From NCBI RefSeq assembly GCF_018873765.1, contig NC_057924.1, positions 5,146,001 through 5,210,000 of the forward strand: a stretch of 64,000 nt of DNA, read 5' to 3'. Origin of the DNA: Telopea speciosissima (taxonomy: Eukaryota; Streptophyta; Magnoliopsida; Proteales; Proteaceae). The translations under genes and the position numbers were made by a program. Below the pieces are notes generated by a model. The model had not been told where the DNA came from. It saw nothing but the letters and a program-made list of their open reading frames with translations, and made no database searches. Of this stretch, positions 12,283 to 22,202 are shown one piece after another. The stretch's first letter is position 1. Every line of letters begins with the position of its first letter.

Positions 12283-12471
12283 GGATTCAGATCCTCTACT
12301 GCTGAGCTGCCCGGCGGGACTCTACTGCCATGACACAGTAAGGCGGGGAATGACCGCCTTACCCCTGCCCGAGCGCCTTGCCCGAGTGGGGGTAAGGCGG
12401 TCATTTACCGCCTTGCTGTGTCTTGGCAGTAGGGTCCTGCCGGGCAGCTCGGCAGTAGAGGATCCAAATTG
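12283..12471. mobile_element. Mutator-type MITE, GATCCTCTAC family copy 1
   Basis: This 189-bp, nearly full-length palindrome has ends GGATTCAGATCCTCTAC and GTAGAGGATCCAAATTG. It is flanked by a perfect 9-bp direct repeat, ATCTCTTTC, at 12274-12282 and 12472-12480. Nine-base target duplications point to the Mutator superfamily. Four relatives lie at 18372, 44934, 45995 and 55702. The arms would pair into one long hairpin. Confidence 0.88.
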
Positions 12472-12548
12472 ATCTCTTTCTTGCACACACTTTACTTTAA
12501 GCATTTGATAATATCATTCATGTTACTAAATTTGCTTGTTGCTTGTTT

Positions 12549-12703
12549 ATGTGCCCAACTGTGTGCATCCAGCACGTGCCTATATGCCCAAGTATGGTTC
12601 CTACATGCCTAACTGTGTGCCCCCAGCATGTGCCTACATGCCCAAATGTGGTGCCTATGTGCCCAACTGTGTGCCCCCAGCGTGTGCCTACATGCCCAAG
12701 TAG
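12549..12703. repeat. Minisatellite, about 55-bp unit, nearly three copies
   Basis: The phrases GTGCCCAACTGTGTGC and GTGCCTACATGCCCAA recur with a spacing of about 55 bp. The frames seen on both strands (repeated Cys-Pro-Thr or Gly-His-Val) are products of the repeat, not a gene. Confidence 0.8.
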
Positions 12704-13386
12704 ACCATTATTACTGAAATCAATCACGCAATTGGAGCCTCCGGGGTCGTTAGCTAGCAATACATGTTTGTTGTTGCTCAATATGGACAGACGATACTGG
12801 ACTTATTGTTAGCAGAGGTGCATACAAGTGTTTCTTTTTTTCCCTCTCCCCTTCACTTCTTCGAGTTGACTCAATTAGATTACTATAGTGGGACAATATC
12901 AATTTTTTTTGCTGCTACTTACTGCCTTGTGAGATAGTGAAGCTATCATCCAGACTTCCTCGGTGTACTTACCTCATTGTATATTCTTTTTTCTTCTGTA
13001 TTACAGACATATCCTGAGACGGTATGCTTCCAGATTGGTTTGTGTACTTTTGATGGAACTCGAGGTATCAGGTGAGGTGAAATATGTCTTATTATTACAT
13101 ACTAGAAAGCAGTGTATTACCATTTAATGTTGCATCAATTCATTTTCTTTTCCGAGGAGTGGGGGGGGAGGTGAGTTCATCATTATCATCCCCTACACCA
13201 TTATAATCCTCTTAACCAATTTTGTTTTTGCCTCCTGTTCAATGGCAATAATTTAAATTCTGACTAGGGCTGGGCTGGGCTTGGGGACATAGTGCAGTGT
13301 TCGAGGGCTATATACCAAACTTTTGTCAAGGCTGGAACTTGATTTGAGGCTCTGGCATATAGTTAATTGCTTGCAATATTCTAAAC

Positions 13387-13844
13387 CATAGTTGCCATGG
13401 CGACGCCATGGCGTCCTGGCGCTGGAGAGGGCTGCATGGCGACCTACGCCATGGCGACCCTCTTTGATTTCTTCTTCCTGACTCTCTTTCCCTCTTCGAT
13501 TTCTTCTTCCTGTCTTCGATTTCTTCTTCCCTCTTCGATTTCTTCTTTCCCTCTTCAATTTCTTTCGATTTCTTCTTCGATTTCTTCTTCCTGTCTTCTT
13601 TCCCTCTTCGATTTCTTTCGATTTCTTCTTTCCCTCTTCGATTTCTTCTTCGATTTCTGAATTTTCTTCTTAAAACTTGAGAAACAATAGAGAAAAAATA
13701 AAACATGGCTTGAGTATACATCTATTAACACATTAAAAATAGAGAAAATAAAAAATAAAACATGGTCGACATGCTCGCCATGTCGATATATCGACGTGAC
13801 GCCCCTCCACCGACTTGGATCGCCGTGACGCCGTGACAACTATG
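13387..13844. mobile_element. hAT-type non-autonomous element inside pseudogene intron
   Basis: The element starts CATAGTTGCC and ends GACAACTATG and is flanked by a perfect 8-bp direct repeat, TTCTAAAC (13379-13386 and 13845-13852). Eight-base duplications are typical of hAT. The core contains a (TTCGATTTCTTC)-like tandem array at about 13467-13660, which yields spurious charged or Phe/Ser-rich frames. It sits in the first intron of the proteinase relic. Confidence 0.85.
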
Positions 13845-13852
13845 TTCTAAAC

Positions 13853-14405
13853 TTTATTGTGTATATAATAACACGCTTATTTGTTGAGGTCTTTCTGTTA
13901 TTTTGTACCATAAAAGGATCTTGCTTATGTATTGTTCTGTTGTCAAACCTTTTTATTTTGTTGGATTGCATCTTGACTTTTCTGTCATCAGCCAATATGA
14001 TTGTGCCATCTTGGTTGGTGACGAGGTAAACAAACCCCACCAATGTGTTTGGTGCTATCCTGAATTCATGGGGAACTGTACTTGTCAAATTCTCATGAGA
14101 GAAGAATTTGACTTCACTTGACTGAGTAGTACACCGACATACATTGCTTTACTTGAATCATCTATTGCACATATAATAGTACAGTTATATGTTGGGGCCT
14201 TTTGTTATTTTATACCATTAAAGGATCATGTTGTGTTTGATCTGTTGGCAAACCATTTTGATTGATTTTTGTTGGATTTTAACTTGAGTTTTATAGCATT
14301 CATCAATAGGATAGGGCCTTGCTGGTTATTGTCAAGGTAAACAAATCAACTTATATGTTTGGTGCCATCTTTAATGCGTGGTGTACTGCACTTGTCAAAT
14401 TCTAG
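13853..14405. repeat. Tandem duplication of about 290 bp in pseudogene intron
   Basis: The sequence at 13855-14105 and that at 14160-14405 are diverged copies in the same order. Shared phrases are TGTTATTTT, CATTAAAGGATC or CATAAAAGGATC, GAGGTAAACAAA or AAGGTAAACAAA, and TGTGTTTGGTGC or TATGTTTGGTGC. This is non-coding. Confidence 0.7.
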
Positions 14406-14644
14406 TGAAACAAGAAAAGAGGATTACTGGTTAGTGTTATGCTTGAGGTTGTGATGACGTGAAGTTTGGTATAAGTGTTTGATGTACTTCCACTCTATGT
14501 TGAAAATATTCGGTTTTGGTTTATTATTTTCCAAGTTTGAGCTAAGTTTGACAGAAATTCTGTAATTTTTGGAAGTCGAGTAGAATATGGGAGAGGGTTG
14601 GGCATGCCGCCACTTTCGGTAAGCTAGAGGCATACACCAATCAC

Positions 14645-14822
14645 GGAAAATTATCACCTCCAGTTTGCTGACCGGCCCAGTTCCCCAGTTCCTCTAATAG
14701 GGGGATGGTGGACCCCACCCGGGCAGGGTGTTTGGGCATGGGTAGAGAGGTCATTTCAGCCCCCCTTTGTTAGTGGAACTGGGGACTGGGCCGGTCAGCA
14801 AACTGGAGGTGATAAAGATCCC
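14645..14822. mobile_element. Mutator-type MITE with perfect 9-bp TSD, nested
   Basis: This 178-bp palindrome has ends TTATCACCTCCAGTTTGC and its inverted copy, flanked by ACCAATCAC at 14636-14644 and 14823-14831. The surrounding DNA (about 14585-14900) belongs to another repeat, of which 48349-48450 is an uninterrupted relative, so this is a nested insertion whose empty site can be read in the same window. Confidence 0.85.
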
Positions 14823-15807
14823 ACCAATCACAGGAGGGAAAAGGGGTCTTTTCCAAAGGGGGAGGAGAGAGGATGACACATGCTGGGTATCCTGGCGGTG
14901 TGCTCAGCCTTTTCCCTTATATTATATCTTTTTATGTGTGTGTGCTAACTGCAGGCATGAACTTAATCTTTTTAGGCTTCCAAGGGGTCCATCTACTTGT
15001 TTCTACCATAATTTTGTCCATGACTCAGCTCGAATTATGGATGTTGTGTTACAGTGGTGGCGTTGAGAGCATTGTTGATGAGAATAATGGTGGCAAGCTA
15101 TCTGGTATTTTGCAGGATGCCATGTGCATTGCCTGTGAAATGGCTGTTGTTTGGATCCGGAATCACCTTAAGCTGAATAAAACACATTATTGCATATTGA
15201 ATTACCTCAATGAGGTGAAGTAGTGGTGCATTTTACTCTTGTTTCTTATATGTTAAGTTGGAGATTGGCTAATGCCATCTGCTGTAATTGCAGCTTTGTG
15301 ATCGATTGCCTAGTCCAATGGGTGAATCAGCTGTTGATTGTGATAAACTTTCTTCGATGCCTCCTGTTTCTCTTACCATTGGTTACAAAGCATTCAAACT
15401 GACTCGAGACTAGGTACAGCAATATTCAGAGTGTTTACTTTATTGTTATGTCAGTTGATTTGTGTACCTTTAAAAAAATATTTTCAAGTAGCCAGTTAAG
15501 ATGATCTGGCAGTTTTGAATTGTTTTGAATTTATCTATAAGGAATGTAGATATATTAGTGTCAATTTAATGGAATTATTGCAATAATTATTTACCCTAGG
15601 CTGATGCCCTGAATGACCCTGTTTCTGTGCCATCTCATGTTTAATAGTTTCGAGGATTTGTTTTTTGTTTTTATTTTTGTTTTTATTTTTTTTTTTTGGG
15701 GGTGGGGGAGGGGGAGGATTAATAATGTCTCCATTAAACCATTAAAAGGTGAAACATAAATTATACCCATCGTGGCACAATGACATATATATTTGAACTA
15801 AAGAAGC

Positions 15808-15979
15808 CTGGGTGCAATGGTTAAGTTGCGCTATTGCAACCTATTGGTTGCAGGTTGGTAACATGGAAACAGCCTCTCCGGCGAAGCAGGGGGTAAGGGT
15901 ACGTACATTTGCCCCTCCCAGAACCTGCAGTAGCTGGAGCCTCGTGCATTGGGATGTTTTTTTTTTTTTTTTTCCTTTT
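15808..15979 (+). mobile_element. Au-like SINE
   Basis: The body carries CATGGAAACAGCCTCT, AGCAGGGGGTAAGGGTACGTACA and a T-rich tail in the order of the Au SINE found widely in angiosperms. It is flanked by TAAAGAAGC at 15799-15807 and 15980-15988. It is degenerate and lies in an intron of the aspartic proteinase relic. Confidence 0.75.
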
Positions 15980-16721
15980 TAAAGAAGCTTCCTCTTTATT
16001 GGTGGGGTCTATGGACTTTGTTATGTTGAAAGACATGGTGAGAGGATGAAGTTTGCCTTTCAGGTTATCTCGAATGGTGTCTAATTAAATAAATAGCGGT
16101 GTGGCACATTGACTATTTGTCTTTTCATTTTCTTTTTTCCTCTCTAGGAGAGAAAAAATTCTAATGTATTTGGTTGTGCATGTGAGATTATGCTTACTGG
16201 GTAGTAACTTCCCATCTCAATTTGTTCGAATGTGGCTTCAAGTAGAATGTCATCATGTTGGTTATAAAATCTAATTGTAATGTCCTCCATGTGATGTATA
16301 GCATGTAAAGCTTCAAGTCTAGGTGCTTACATTTTCATACTTTTGGTTATCAGTACGTCCTTAAAGTTGGCGAGGGAGCTGCAGCCCAGTGCATCAGTGG
16401 ATTTACAGCTTTGGATGTGCCATGAGGTCCTCTCTGGTACTTTATCTCTTCAATCACATCCCTTTAATTCTCTCACTTGAATGGTTCATGCATTGTTTGA
16501 ACTGAATAAGTTGCAGGCAGCAAGTAGTAGCTGATATTACAATATTTAACCAGTGGTTAAATTGAATGCATTACATCCAGTGAAGAATAATTTTCTTTTC
16601 CATATTGTACTAGTGGGGATGGTGACTTAAATCTAGGATGTTGGGAGACATCGTCATGGGTCGCTACCATATTCTCTTTGATTATGGCAATCTGTGAGTT
16701 GGCTTTGCAGATGCATCATAG

Positions 16722-17608
16722 ACCCATGAAGCAGCTCAATTGGCTGATTCTTAGATCTTGTAGTTAGCCTGGTTTGTTTAATTGGTTTCTAATTAGTCTG
16801 ACAATCACTGGAGCCTAGGATTGTGTGTTTAAAGCTGGTTCCCAGTCGGATTGAAATTTGCCGGAATCAGCTAGGTACGGATGGAACCCTAGAAAAACTG
16901 TATAGAGATTGATTCAAATCCCGGTGGGAATTGAGATCGTGGCCGATTCTGATCCTACTGATCTGATTACCATATTTTAAACCTGGTTGGTTTGGACTTC
17001 CTGACTGCCCCATAGAAAAGAAGAGAGGAGAGAGAAGGGGGAGGGGGAGAGGTGGTGGTTAAATGGCCATTTTAACCTTTTGGATGAAGCAACTCGGACA
17101 ATTCCTCTGAGTAGATTGGCTAATTCTCTCAATCCACTCGGTCAATCCGTAGAATCGGAGTTGTGATCTATTGGGGTGAGTTAAGATGCCAAATTGACTC
17201 GGTTGGTCAAGCCACTCTTGTAGAAATTGTTTCACTGGCATGCATTTACATTGTTCATGAGGAGGGTTTTAAAATTTTTAATGACTATTCAGCTACTTAT
17301 CGGTCCAACAATGTATCTCTTAGGAGTGTGGATCTGTATACCATCATAAGGAGGAAAGTGGTATGATATTAGGGCCCAAGAACAGAGAGAAGCAAGTGTA
17401 TTATTGAAAATATTTTGATAAAAAATTCTTGGAATATCGAAGTGAATAGTGATAGTGCTTGCCAAATGGAATTGTGACAGTGTTTGCGAATTTCTGGAGC
17501 TATTTAATATTTTTAGTGACACTGGTAGTGAATTTGTGGAGCTCTCTATTATCTTTTGTTGGGGGGTGTTTCTCATCTATGATCTTTGTTAGTTATTTAT
17601 AACAACGT
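16722..17608. other. Intergenic, no gene recognised
   Basis: This contains a diverged repeat with the recurring CCGATTCTGATCC type phrase (16850-16980) and short non-coding frames. No coding signal was seen. Confidence 0.5.
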
Positions 17609-17619
17609 ATTTGCTGTCA

Positions 17620-18127
17620 CAGGATGATGCTAAGATGGATGTGTGACAAAACTAGAAAAGAATAAAATGAGGAATGAACGCATTAAAGTCGATGTGGAGT
17701 TGCCCCAATCACCAACAAGCTCCGAGAATAGCGTCTAAGGTGATTTGGTCACGTGCAACGGAAACCTGGGGATGCCCTAGTAAGGAGTGATTTGATTCCT
17801 TTTGAAAGAGCTAAAAGAGGTAGGGGCAGGCCTAAAATGACCATAGGTGATGTTGTGAAGAATGACATGCAGAGCCTAGGGCTTATGTCAACTCAAGTAT
17901 GACCTCAGATAGCGCCTATTGGAGGGCAAGGATCCACGTTGTCGACGCCATGTACCTGAGATTTTCCTGATTTCCTGAGCAATCATCTTTCCTCATACTT
18001 CCATTTTTTCATTTCTCACTTTTCTTATCTCATTTCTACATTTTTATTCTTCATTTCTTACTTTGTCTTGAAATAATCCATGTAGCCAAACCCATTTAGT
18101 TGGGATAAGGCTGAGTTGTTGTTGTTG
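17620..18127 (+). mobile_element. 5'-truncated LINE (RTE-like) 3' end
   Basis: The plus strand encodes broken pieces of a reverse-transcriptase C-terminal region: the equivalent of RWFGHVQRKPGDALVR, then KRGRGRPKMTIGDVVK, interrupted by stops. It ends in a GTTGTTGTTG tail. An 11-bp direct repeat, ATTTGCTGTCA, lies at 17609-17619 and 18128-18138. A TTG-type 3' repeat tail fits the RTE clade of plant LINEs. Confidence 0.85.
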
Positions 18128-18371
18128 ATTTGCTGTCATAGTATTGATTATTGAATGAAGGTTTTCTTCGGCCGAACTGATTCTTATTTACGGGGAGAAG
18201 GAATAGTAATGTCAGCCCAGTCGGGCTGGAACGTAGCCTTTTGGCAGTGTCACCGCAGAGGATATTTGTACTGACTATTGAGACATTCGTGGAGAACACA
18301 AGCCTAGCAACGCAAATTCTGGTGTCCGAACATTGGGCCCACCTATAAGTACCTCCAAGAAGATTGAAGGG

Positions 18372-18564
18372 ATTCTATTGAAGGCAGATCCTCTATTGTC
18401 GAGCTGCCCAACAGGACCCTACTGCCAAGACACAACAAGGCGGTATATGACCGCCTTACCCCCACTCGGGCAAGGCGCTTGGGCAGGGGTAAAGCGGTCA
18501 TTCCTCGCCTTACTATGTCTTGGCAGTAGGGTCCTGCTGGGTAGCTCGGCAGTAGAGGATTCAA
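18372..18564. mobile_element. Mutator-type MITE, GATCCTCTAC family copy 2
   Basis: Palindromic arms GATCCTCTATTG...CAGTAGAGGATTC enclose the same core as the 12.3 kb copy (CAAGGCG...CGCCTTA phrases). ATTGAAGGG occurs at 18363-18371 and 18565-18573 and may be the 9-bp target duplication. With those borders the left end carries about 10 extra bases compared with copy 1. Confidence 0.8.
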
Positions 18565-18726
18565 ATTGAAGGGTGATATTGTCAAGAATCTATTCCATAT
18601 TTTTTTGTGGAAAGTTTTCCTTCACCCAATTCATCAAGGAGGATGATGAGAACTAGAACAAGAGAGATGATGACAACCGGTAACCACATGTGAAAAGCAA
18701 GGATAGTTTAACTATGTGAAGTAGTT

Positions 18727-18890
18727 TTCTGTCTGGGCAGTTTGGGAGTGTGGTCTACACCAACACTTCCATGTGTCTATCTCTCTCGTCTTCAAAACAA
18801 AGGGAGTAGAGGTGTCTTTTCATATGGGGAGGAGAGAAATAGACTCATGGGAGTACTGGCGTAGGCCACACTCACGGATAGAGAGCTTTC
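18727..18890. mobile_element. Palindromic MITE (GAGTGTGG type)
   Basis: The left arm (GAGTGTGGTCTACACC..., then TGTGTCTATCTCTCT) is matched in inverse by the right arm (AGAGAAATAGACTCATGGG..., then GGCCACACTC). The shared TGTCTATCTCTC phrase also occurs in the 26.4 kb MITE. The borders are approximate. Confidence 0.65.
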
Positions 18891-18931
18891 TCCCTTAAAA
18901 ATATGAGGAGAGGAGAGATAAAAAATTTATT

Positions 18932-19085
18932 GGGCAAGAGATCTCTACTTGGTCGCATGGCCTCTACATAAGCGTCTGGGCCAATGGGTGAGCACGCTTG
19001 GGTATCTACCCAGGGGCAGAGGTGTCATCTCACGGTGCCTTGTGAGAAGGCGTAGGAAACACCACCAAGTAGAGATCTTTTTCCC
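18932..19085. mobile_element. Mutator-type MITE, AAGAGATCTCTACTTGG family copy 1
   Basis: Ends GGGCAAGAGATCTCTACTTGG and CCAAGTAGAGATCTTTTTCCC are inverted repeats. The flanks are AAATTTATT (18923-18931) and AAATTTAAA (19086-19094), a 7-of-9 target duplication. A second copy lies at 38853. Confidence 0.78.
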
Positions 19086-19431
19086 AAATTTAAATATAAG
19101 AAGTTATCAGAAAGAAAGTTGAGAGTCGAGGAGAATCAGTAATTATGGGTCCAGTGTAGATGTGCAACTCAGGTTCTTGTACAGCTTGAGTCGTAAAGAT
19201 GAAATCCAAGAACCCGAGAACTTGAGCCAGCCTCCAAGTGTAGGGGGAGTTGACTATAGCAATTGCCCCTATATTCTTCCATCGGTGCTGGCTGTGGGGC
19301 TTTGTGTGTAGATGAATTTAGTTAAAGTGAATAGGTTAAAACACCAAAATGGGTACTGATGTACATAAAATTACATGTCAGGCGGACAAATGACATGTGA
19401 ACCAAGTCCAGTCAACAAAGGGGTTAAGGGC

Positions 19432-19524
19432 TTAAGGCGACAGTTCCTTGGGCATCATGACCTCAAACCCCTCACTACGACTAACTCCAGTCTCCAGCAA
19501 CCAATTTAGCATTCTGTCATGCAC
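19432..19524 (-). CDS. Orphan terminal exon, product not recognised
   Basis: On the minus strand a good acceptor (TTGCAG at 19525-19530) opens a 31-codon frame that ends in TAA at 19432. It encodes VHDRMLNWLLETGVSRSEGF followed by EVMMPKELSP. The wording looks like the C-terminus of a conserved protein rather than random sequence. I could not find partner exons on the minus strand before the kinase, and I do not recognise the family. It may be the last exon of a decayed gene. Confidence 0.4.
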   Translation of the reverse strand: MHDRMLNWLLETGVSRSEGFEVMMPKELSP

Positions 19525-19984
19525 CTGCAACACATGTACAAAGAAGGGTGTGAATCATCAAGAGGACTCAACAACCGTCTTTCATTTATATAGTAAAGGA
19601 GGGACCAAGATATGACATTAACAATCTGACTCACTTACCTCTCTTCGTATCCCTTTTATAAACTTGTTTGTTGGATAGATTTGACTTAAACATTAGAGAG
19701 TTTCCCTCAAAGTTCACTCTGGATTTTTCTTGTATTCTTCACCTATTACAGGTCTCCACATCACTGGACCAGATTCCAGCAACAACAAGTACAAAGTACA
19801 AACATGAATCTTTATCCCCTCAATGTATCTGCCCCTGCCCAAATCCATTGCCGAGGTGGGATCCACCTCCCTCTATTAGAGGGAATTAAGGAAATTGGCA
19901 GCCAAACTGAGGGGATAATTGTTGTCAAGTGATTTAATTGGGGCAAGTGACATGAAAACGTCAGTGTAACGTCACTCATTGAAG

Positions 19985-20170
19985 GTACAAAGGAGAATAT
20001 GACAGCGTCAGCAACTGTCAACACAACGCAGCACAAGAGAGATGTAAAGAGGAGGAGTATATAAGAAGTTTGGGAACCTCACAAATGGCAGCAAATCATT
20101 TGTCCACATGTACATTACTTACTTAGTAGGTAGATAGGTACGTAGTTAGTTAAGAAGTGGATGGTTTGAA
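19985..20170 (-). repeat. Inter-kinase module, copy A
   Basis: This contains AGAATATGACAGCGTCAGC, a CACAAGAGAGA stretch and the dyad ACAAATG-N9-CATTTGT (20081-20103). The same order of phrases, in either orientation, is found in copies B (23700/25406), C (26685), D (30345) and E (31380). It is non-coding. Confidence 0.7.
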
Positions 20171-20294
20171 TACATAGAATCAGTATATCAGATAATCTAA
20201 GCAACCAAATGAAACTTTTATTAGTGGAATACTCCTTTATCACCAACCCCACATCGATCTGGCTGGACCATGCGTTTTTCTCAAATTCTTTTGA

Positions 20295-20420
20295 GTGAGT
20301 TTATGGACTCCATTCTTCACTTTCGTTCGTGGGAGTAATCAGATTCCAAGTACAACAACGGGCAGGTACGGATGGATGGATTGGGCCAAAGTCAGTTCAC
20401 GCCAGAGTTCGATAGATCCG
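20295..20420. repeat. Kinase 3' flank shared with 35090-35200 (inverted)
   Basis: Phrases TGGACTCCATTCTTCACTTTC, GTAATCAGATTC and GGGCCAAA recur in inverse order and orientation downstream of the second kinase. The duplication therefore extends past the kinase 3' end. Confidence 0.7.
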
Positions 20421-20903
20421 ACCAGATGTCCATCATTAGGTTTAGACACGTGTAACATTTTTTTTTTTTTTGGAATTAAAAACTTTTATATATAATTTAT
20501 TTTTTAGGGAAAATTGATAGGAGAAGATACCAACTTAGGAGACTCGAACTCAAGATTTTCTGGTGAACATGGGCATAAAGTACATAACGATTCACCAACC
20601 GCATTAGGCAGCTGTTGGTCAAGTGTAACAATTTCATCTTGGTACCGTCGGCATTGGACCGTCTCTTCAATGGGATTTGAGTATTTTTTTGATTTTGCCA
20701 CACGAATCTCTAGTCCTCCACGCAATGGAAATAGAAGGTTGACATCTTAATAAGTCTCCACTTCAATTCAAAGCTTTTAGATCTGAATAACCATGATTAA
20801 AGTCAAGTATAGATGATCAGAATATGATATTTGTATTTGGGTTTTTTTTTATCAAAGAATTGAAATTGATGAAAGTAAAAATTTCTTTTCCCCTTGAACC
20901 TCA

Positions 20904-22202
20904 TCATAGTTTGTTTGGTAATGGAACCTCATCATAGTTGAGATTGCAAATTACAGCAACATCTCTACCACATTTACAGGATATAGACAAGCTTCCCTGA
21001 CTGCTACTACTATTTACAGAGTAGTGGATGGGATATTCATTAATCACAGAGCTGCTGCTGCTTCCAAGTAACTTCAGCTCTTGTTCTTCACTAATCAAGT
21101 CTGTATACGCCGACCAACTAGTCTCTATGGGTTCCTCTGCGTGATTGGTTCTTCTGACTGTGACCCAATCTTCGTCCCTTGTCCAATCGGATAGCCTTGG
21201 GGTTGGAGAAGAAGATGGGATGCATTCAATTAACCGCCCTATTCTTTCTGAAGGTGAATTTAAAGAAGAACCCAATCCCAATTGGTTGGGCATGTGAACT
21301 GCTATGTCTGCTTCTGTCTCTGTCATGGATTCCTCCAATGATTCCCAGATGCCTTGATCGAGTATGCTCATGGGAGAAGTTGCAGAGGTAGACCTCTGAA
21401 TTCGCTTCAACTTCAATTGTACACCGCTACCCTCTTCCAGAAATGGATGCTTAAGAAGCTCCTGAACTGTCCATCGCTCCTTTGGATCTCTCCTAAGACA
21501 CTTGCCCAAAAAATCCTTTCCTTCCTCTGACAGGAAACTTGGGAAATCCGGCAAATCAAAGGATAATGAAATCCGATGAAGCGCAGAGACTGGGTCTGAA
21601 ACATCCAGCCATGGAGGACGTCCTGTTGCCATCTCAATTACAGTACATCCAAGAGCCCAGACGTCGGCAGGAAAACCTTGCTCATCACCTCGAGCCACTT
21701 CAGGTGCCATGAAAACAGGGGTCCCTGCAATCGGCATCGCCGGAGGCTGCTCCCCAACCCACCTTGCGCAACCCAAGTCGGCAATTTTGGTTCCATTTTG
21801 TCCAACCAAGATATTCCGACCCTTAATGTCACAATGCACGAGACCACGAGAGTGCAGGTAATCCAACCCCTCTAGAATCGCTCGCGTGTGAGACCGGATC
21901 GCAGACTCGTCGAGCATGCCACCTTGGTGTCGAATTGTGTCAGTGAGGGTGCCACCGGAGACATACTCCATGAAGAGATTGTAGAAGAGCTGACCATTCT
22001 CGTTTGTGACGTCGCAGCCAAGGTACCCAACCATACGAGGACACTTGAGCAGAGAAAGGATGCTCTGTTCCCTTTGTAAGAATTCCGATCTCGAGAGCTC
22101 TACAGACTTCACGGCGAAAACCTCACCAGACTGACGATTCATAGCGAGGGAGACGGTGGCAGAAGAGCCACGGCCGAGGGTACGGCCTCTGATCCACCCC
22201 AT
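20904..22202 (-). CDS. MAPKKK17/18-type protein kinase, copy 1
   Basis: This single exon encodes 432 residues from the ATG at 22202. The kinase domain starts at once: glycine loop G10-R-G-S-S-A-T-V17, ATP-binding Lys32 (AVKS), catalytic loop HCDIKGRN (123-130, with Cys replacing the usual Arg of HRD), metal-binding DLG at 142-144 in place of DFG, and APE at 166-168. It ends near residue 255 at HPFLEE. The rest is an acidic, Ser-rich tail that ends in a short conserved stretch, CNLNYDEV. A MEKK-type kinase with an N-terminal catalytic domain and a short acidic tail is typical of the MAPKKK17/18/19 group. Arabidopsis members are ABA-induced and activate the MKK3-MPK1/2/7 module. A paralogue lies at 33330 in the opposite orientation, and both keep all catalytic residues. 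Confidence 0.93.
   Translation of the reverse strand: MGWIRGRTLGRGSSATVSLAMNRQSGEVFAVKSVELSRSEFLQREQSILSLLKCPRMVGYLGCDVTNENGQLFYNLFMEYVSGGTLTDTIRHQGGMLDESAIRSHTRAILEGLDYLHSRGLVHCDIKGRNILVGQNGTKIADLGCARWVGEQPPAMPIAGTPVFMAPEVARGDEQGFPADVWALGCTVIEMATGRPPWLDVSDPVSALHRISLSFDLPDFPSFLSEEGKDFLGKCLRRDPKERWTVQELLKHPFLEEGSGVQLKLKRIQRSTSATSPMSILDQGIWESLEESMTETEADIAVHMPNQLGLGSSLNSPSERIGRLIECIPSSSPTPRLSDWTRDEDWVTVRRTNHAEEPIETSWSAYTDLISEEQELKLLGSSSSSVINEYPIHYSVNSSSSQGSLSISCKCGRDVAVICNLNYDEVPLPNKL

Larger units (their letters stand above)
13007..16721 (+). pseudogene. Aspartic proteinase (phytepsin-type) pseudogene, 3' half
   Basis: Five consecutive 3' exons of a plant aspartic proteinase are recognisable at about 13007-13071, 15055-15214, 15294-15413, 16354-16436 and 16637-16721. 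They keep AG/GT borders and the expected order. Recognisable pieces are CFQIGLCTFDGTRG and DAMCIACEMAVVW of the saposin-like plant-specific insert, [16 protein letters not shown], then [19 protein letters not shown] and LGDIVMGRYHILFDYG of the C-terminal lobe. Three stops break the frame: TAG as the last codon of the third exon, TGA where the family has the Arg of PRGPLW, and TGA where it has the Arg of LRVGFA. The N-terminal exons with the first catalytic Asp are absent; the PPR gene lies upstream instead. Functional relatives are vacuolar proteases. This copy cannot make an active enzyme. Confidence 0.93.

Noticed and set aside
12104-12504. Frames of 60-122 residues on both strands
   Set aside because: They read through the palindromic MITE at 12283-12471, which gives similar peptides on both strands and at its other copies.
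13253-13839. Highly charged Arg/Lys/Glu frames resembling nuclear or splicing proteins
   Set aside because: They are translations of the TTCGATTTCTTC tandem array inside the hAT element.
20497-20750. tRNA-like or SINE-like sequence (GAGTTCGAG on the minus strand)
   Set aside because: It has a B-box-like phrase, but I could not find a convincing A box, tail and target duplication together.
21179-22079. Several frames of 60-75 residues overlapping kinase copy 1, and their counterparts at 33502-34432
   Set aside because: They are alternate-frame shadows; the same shadows appear at both paralogues because the DNA is conserved.
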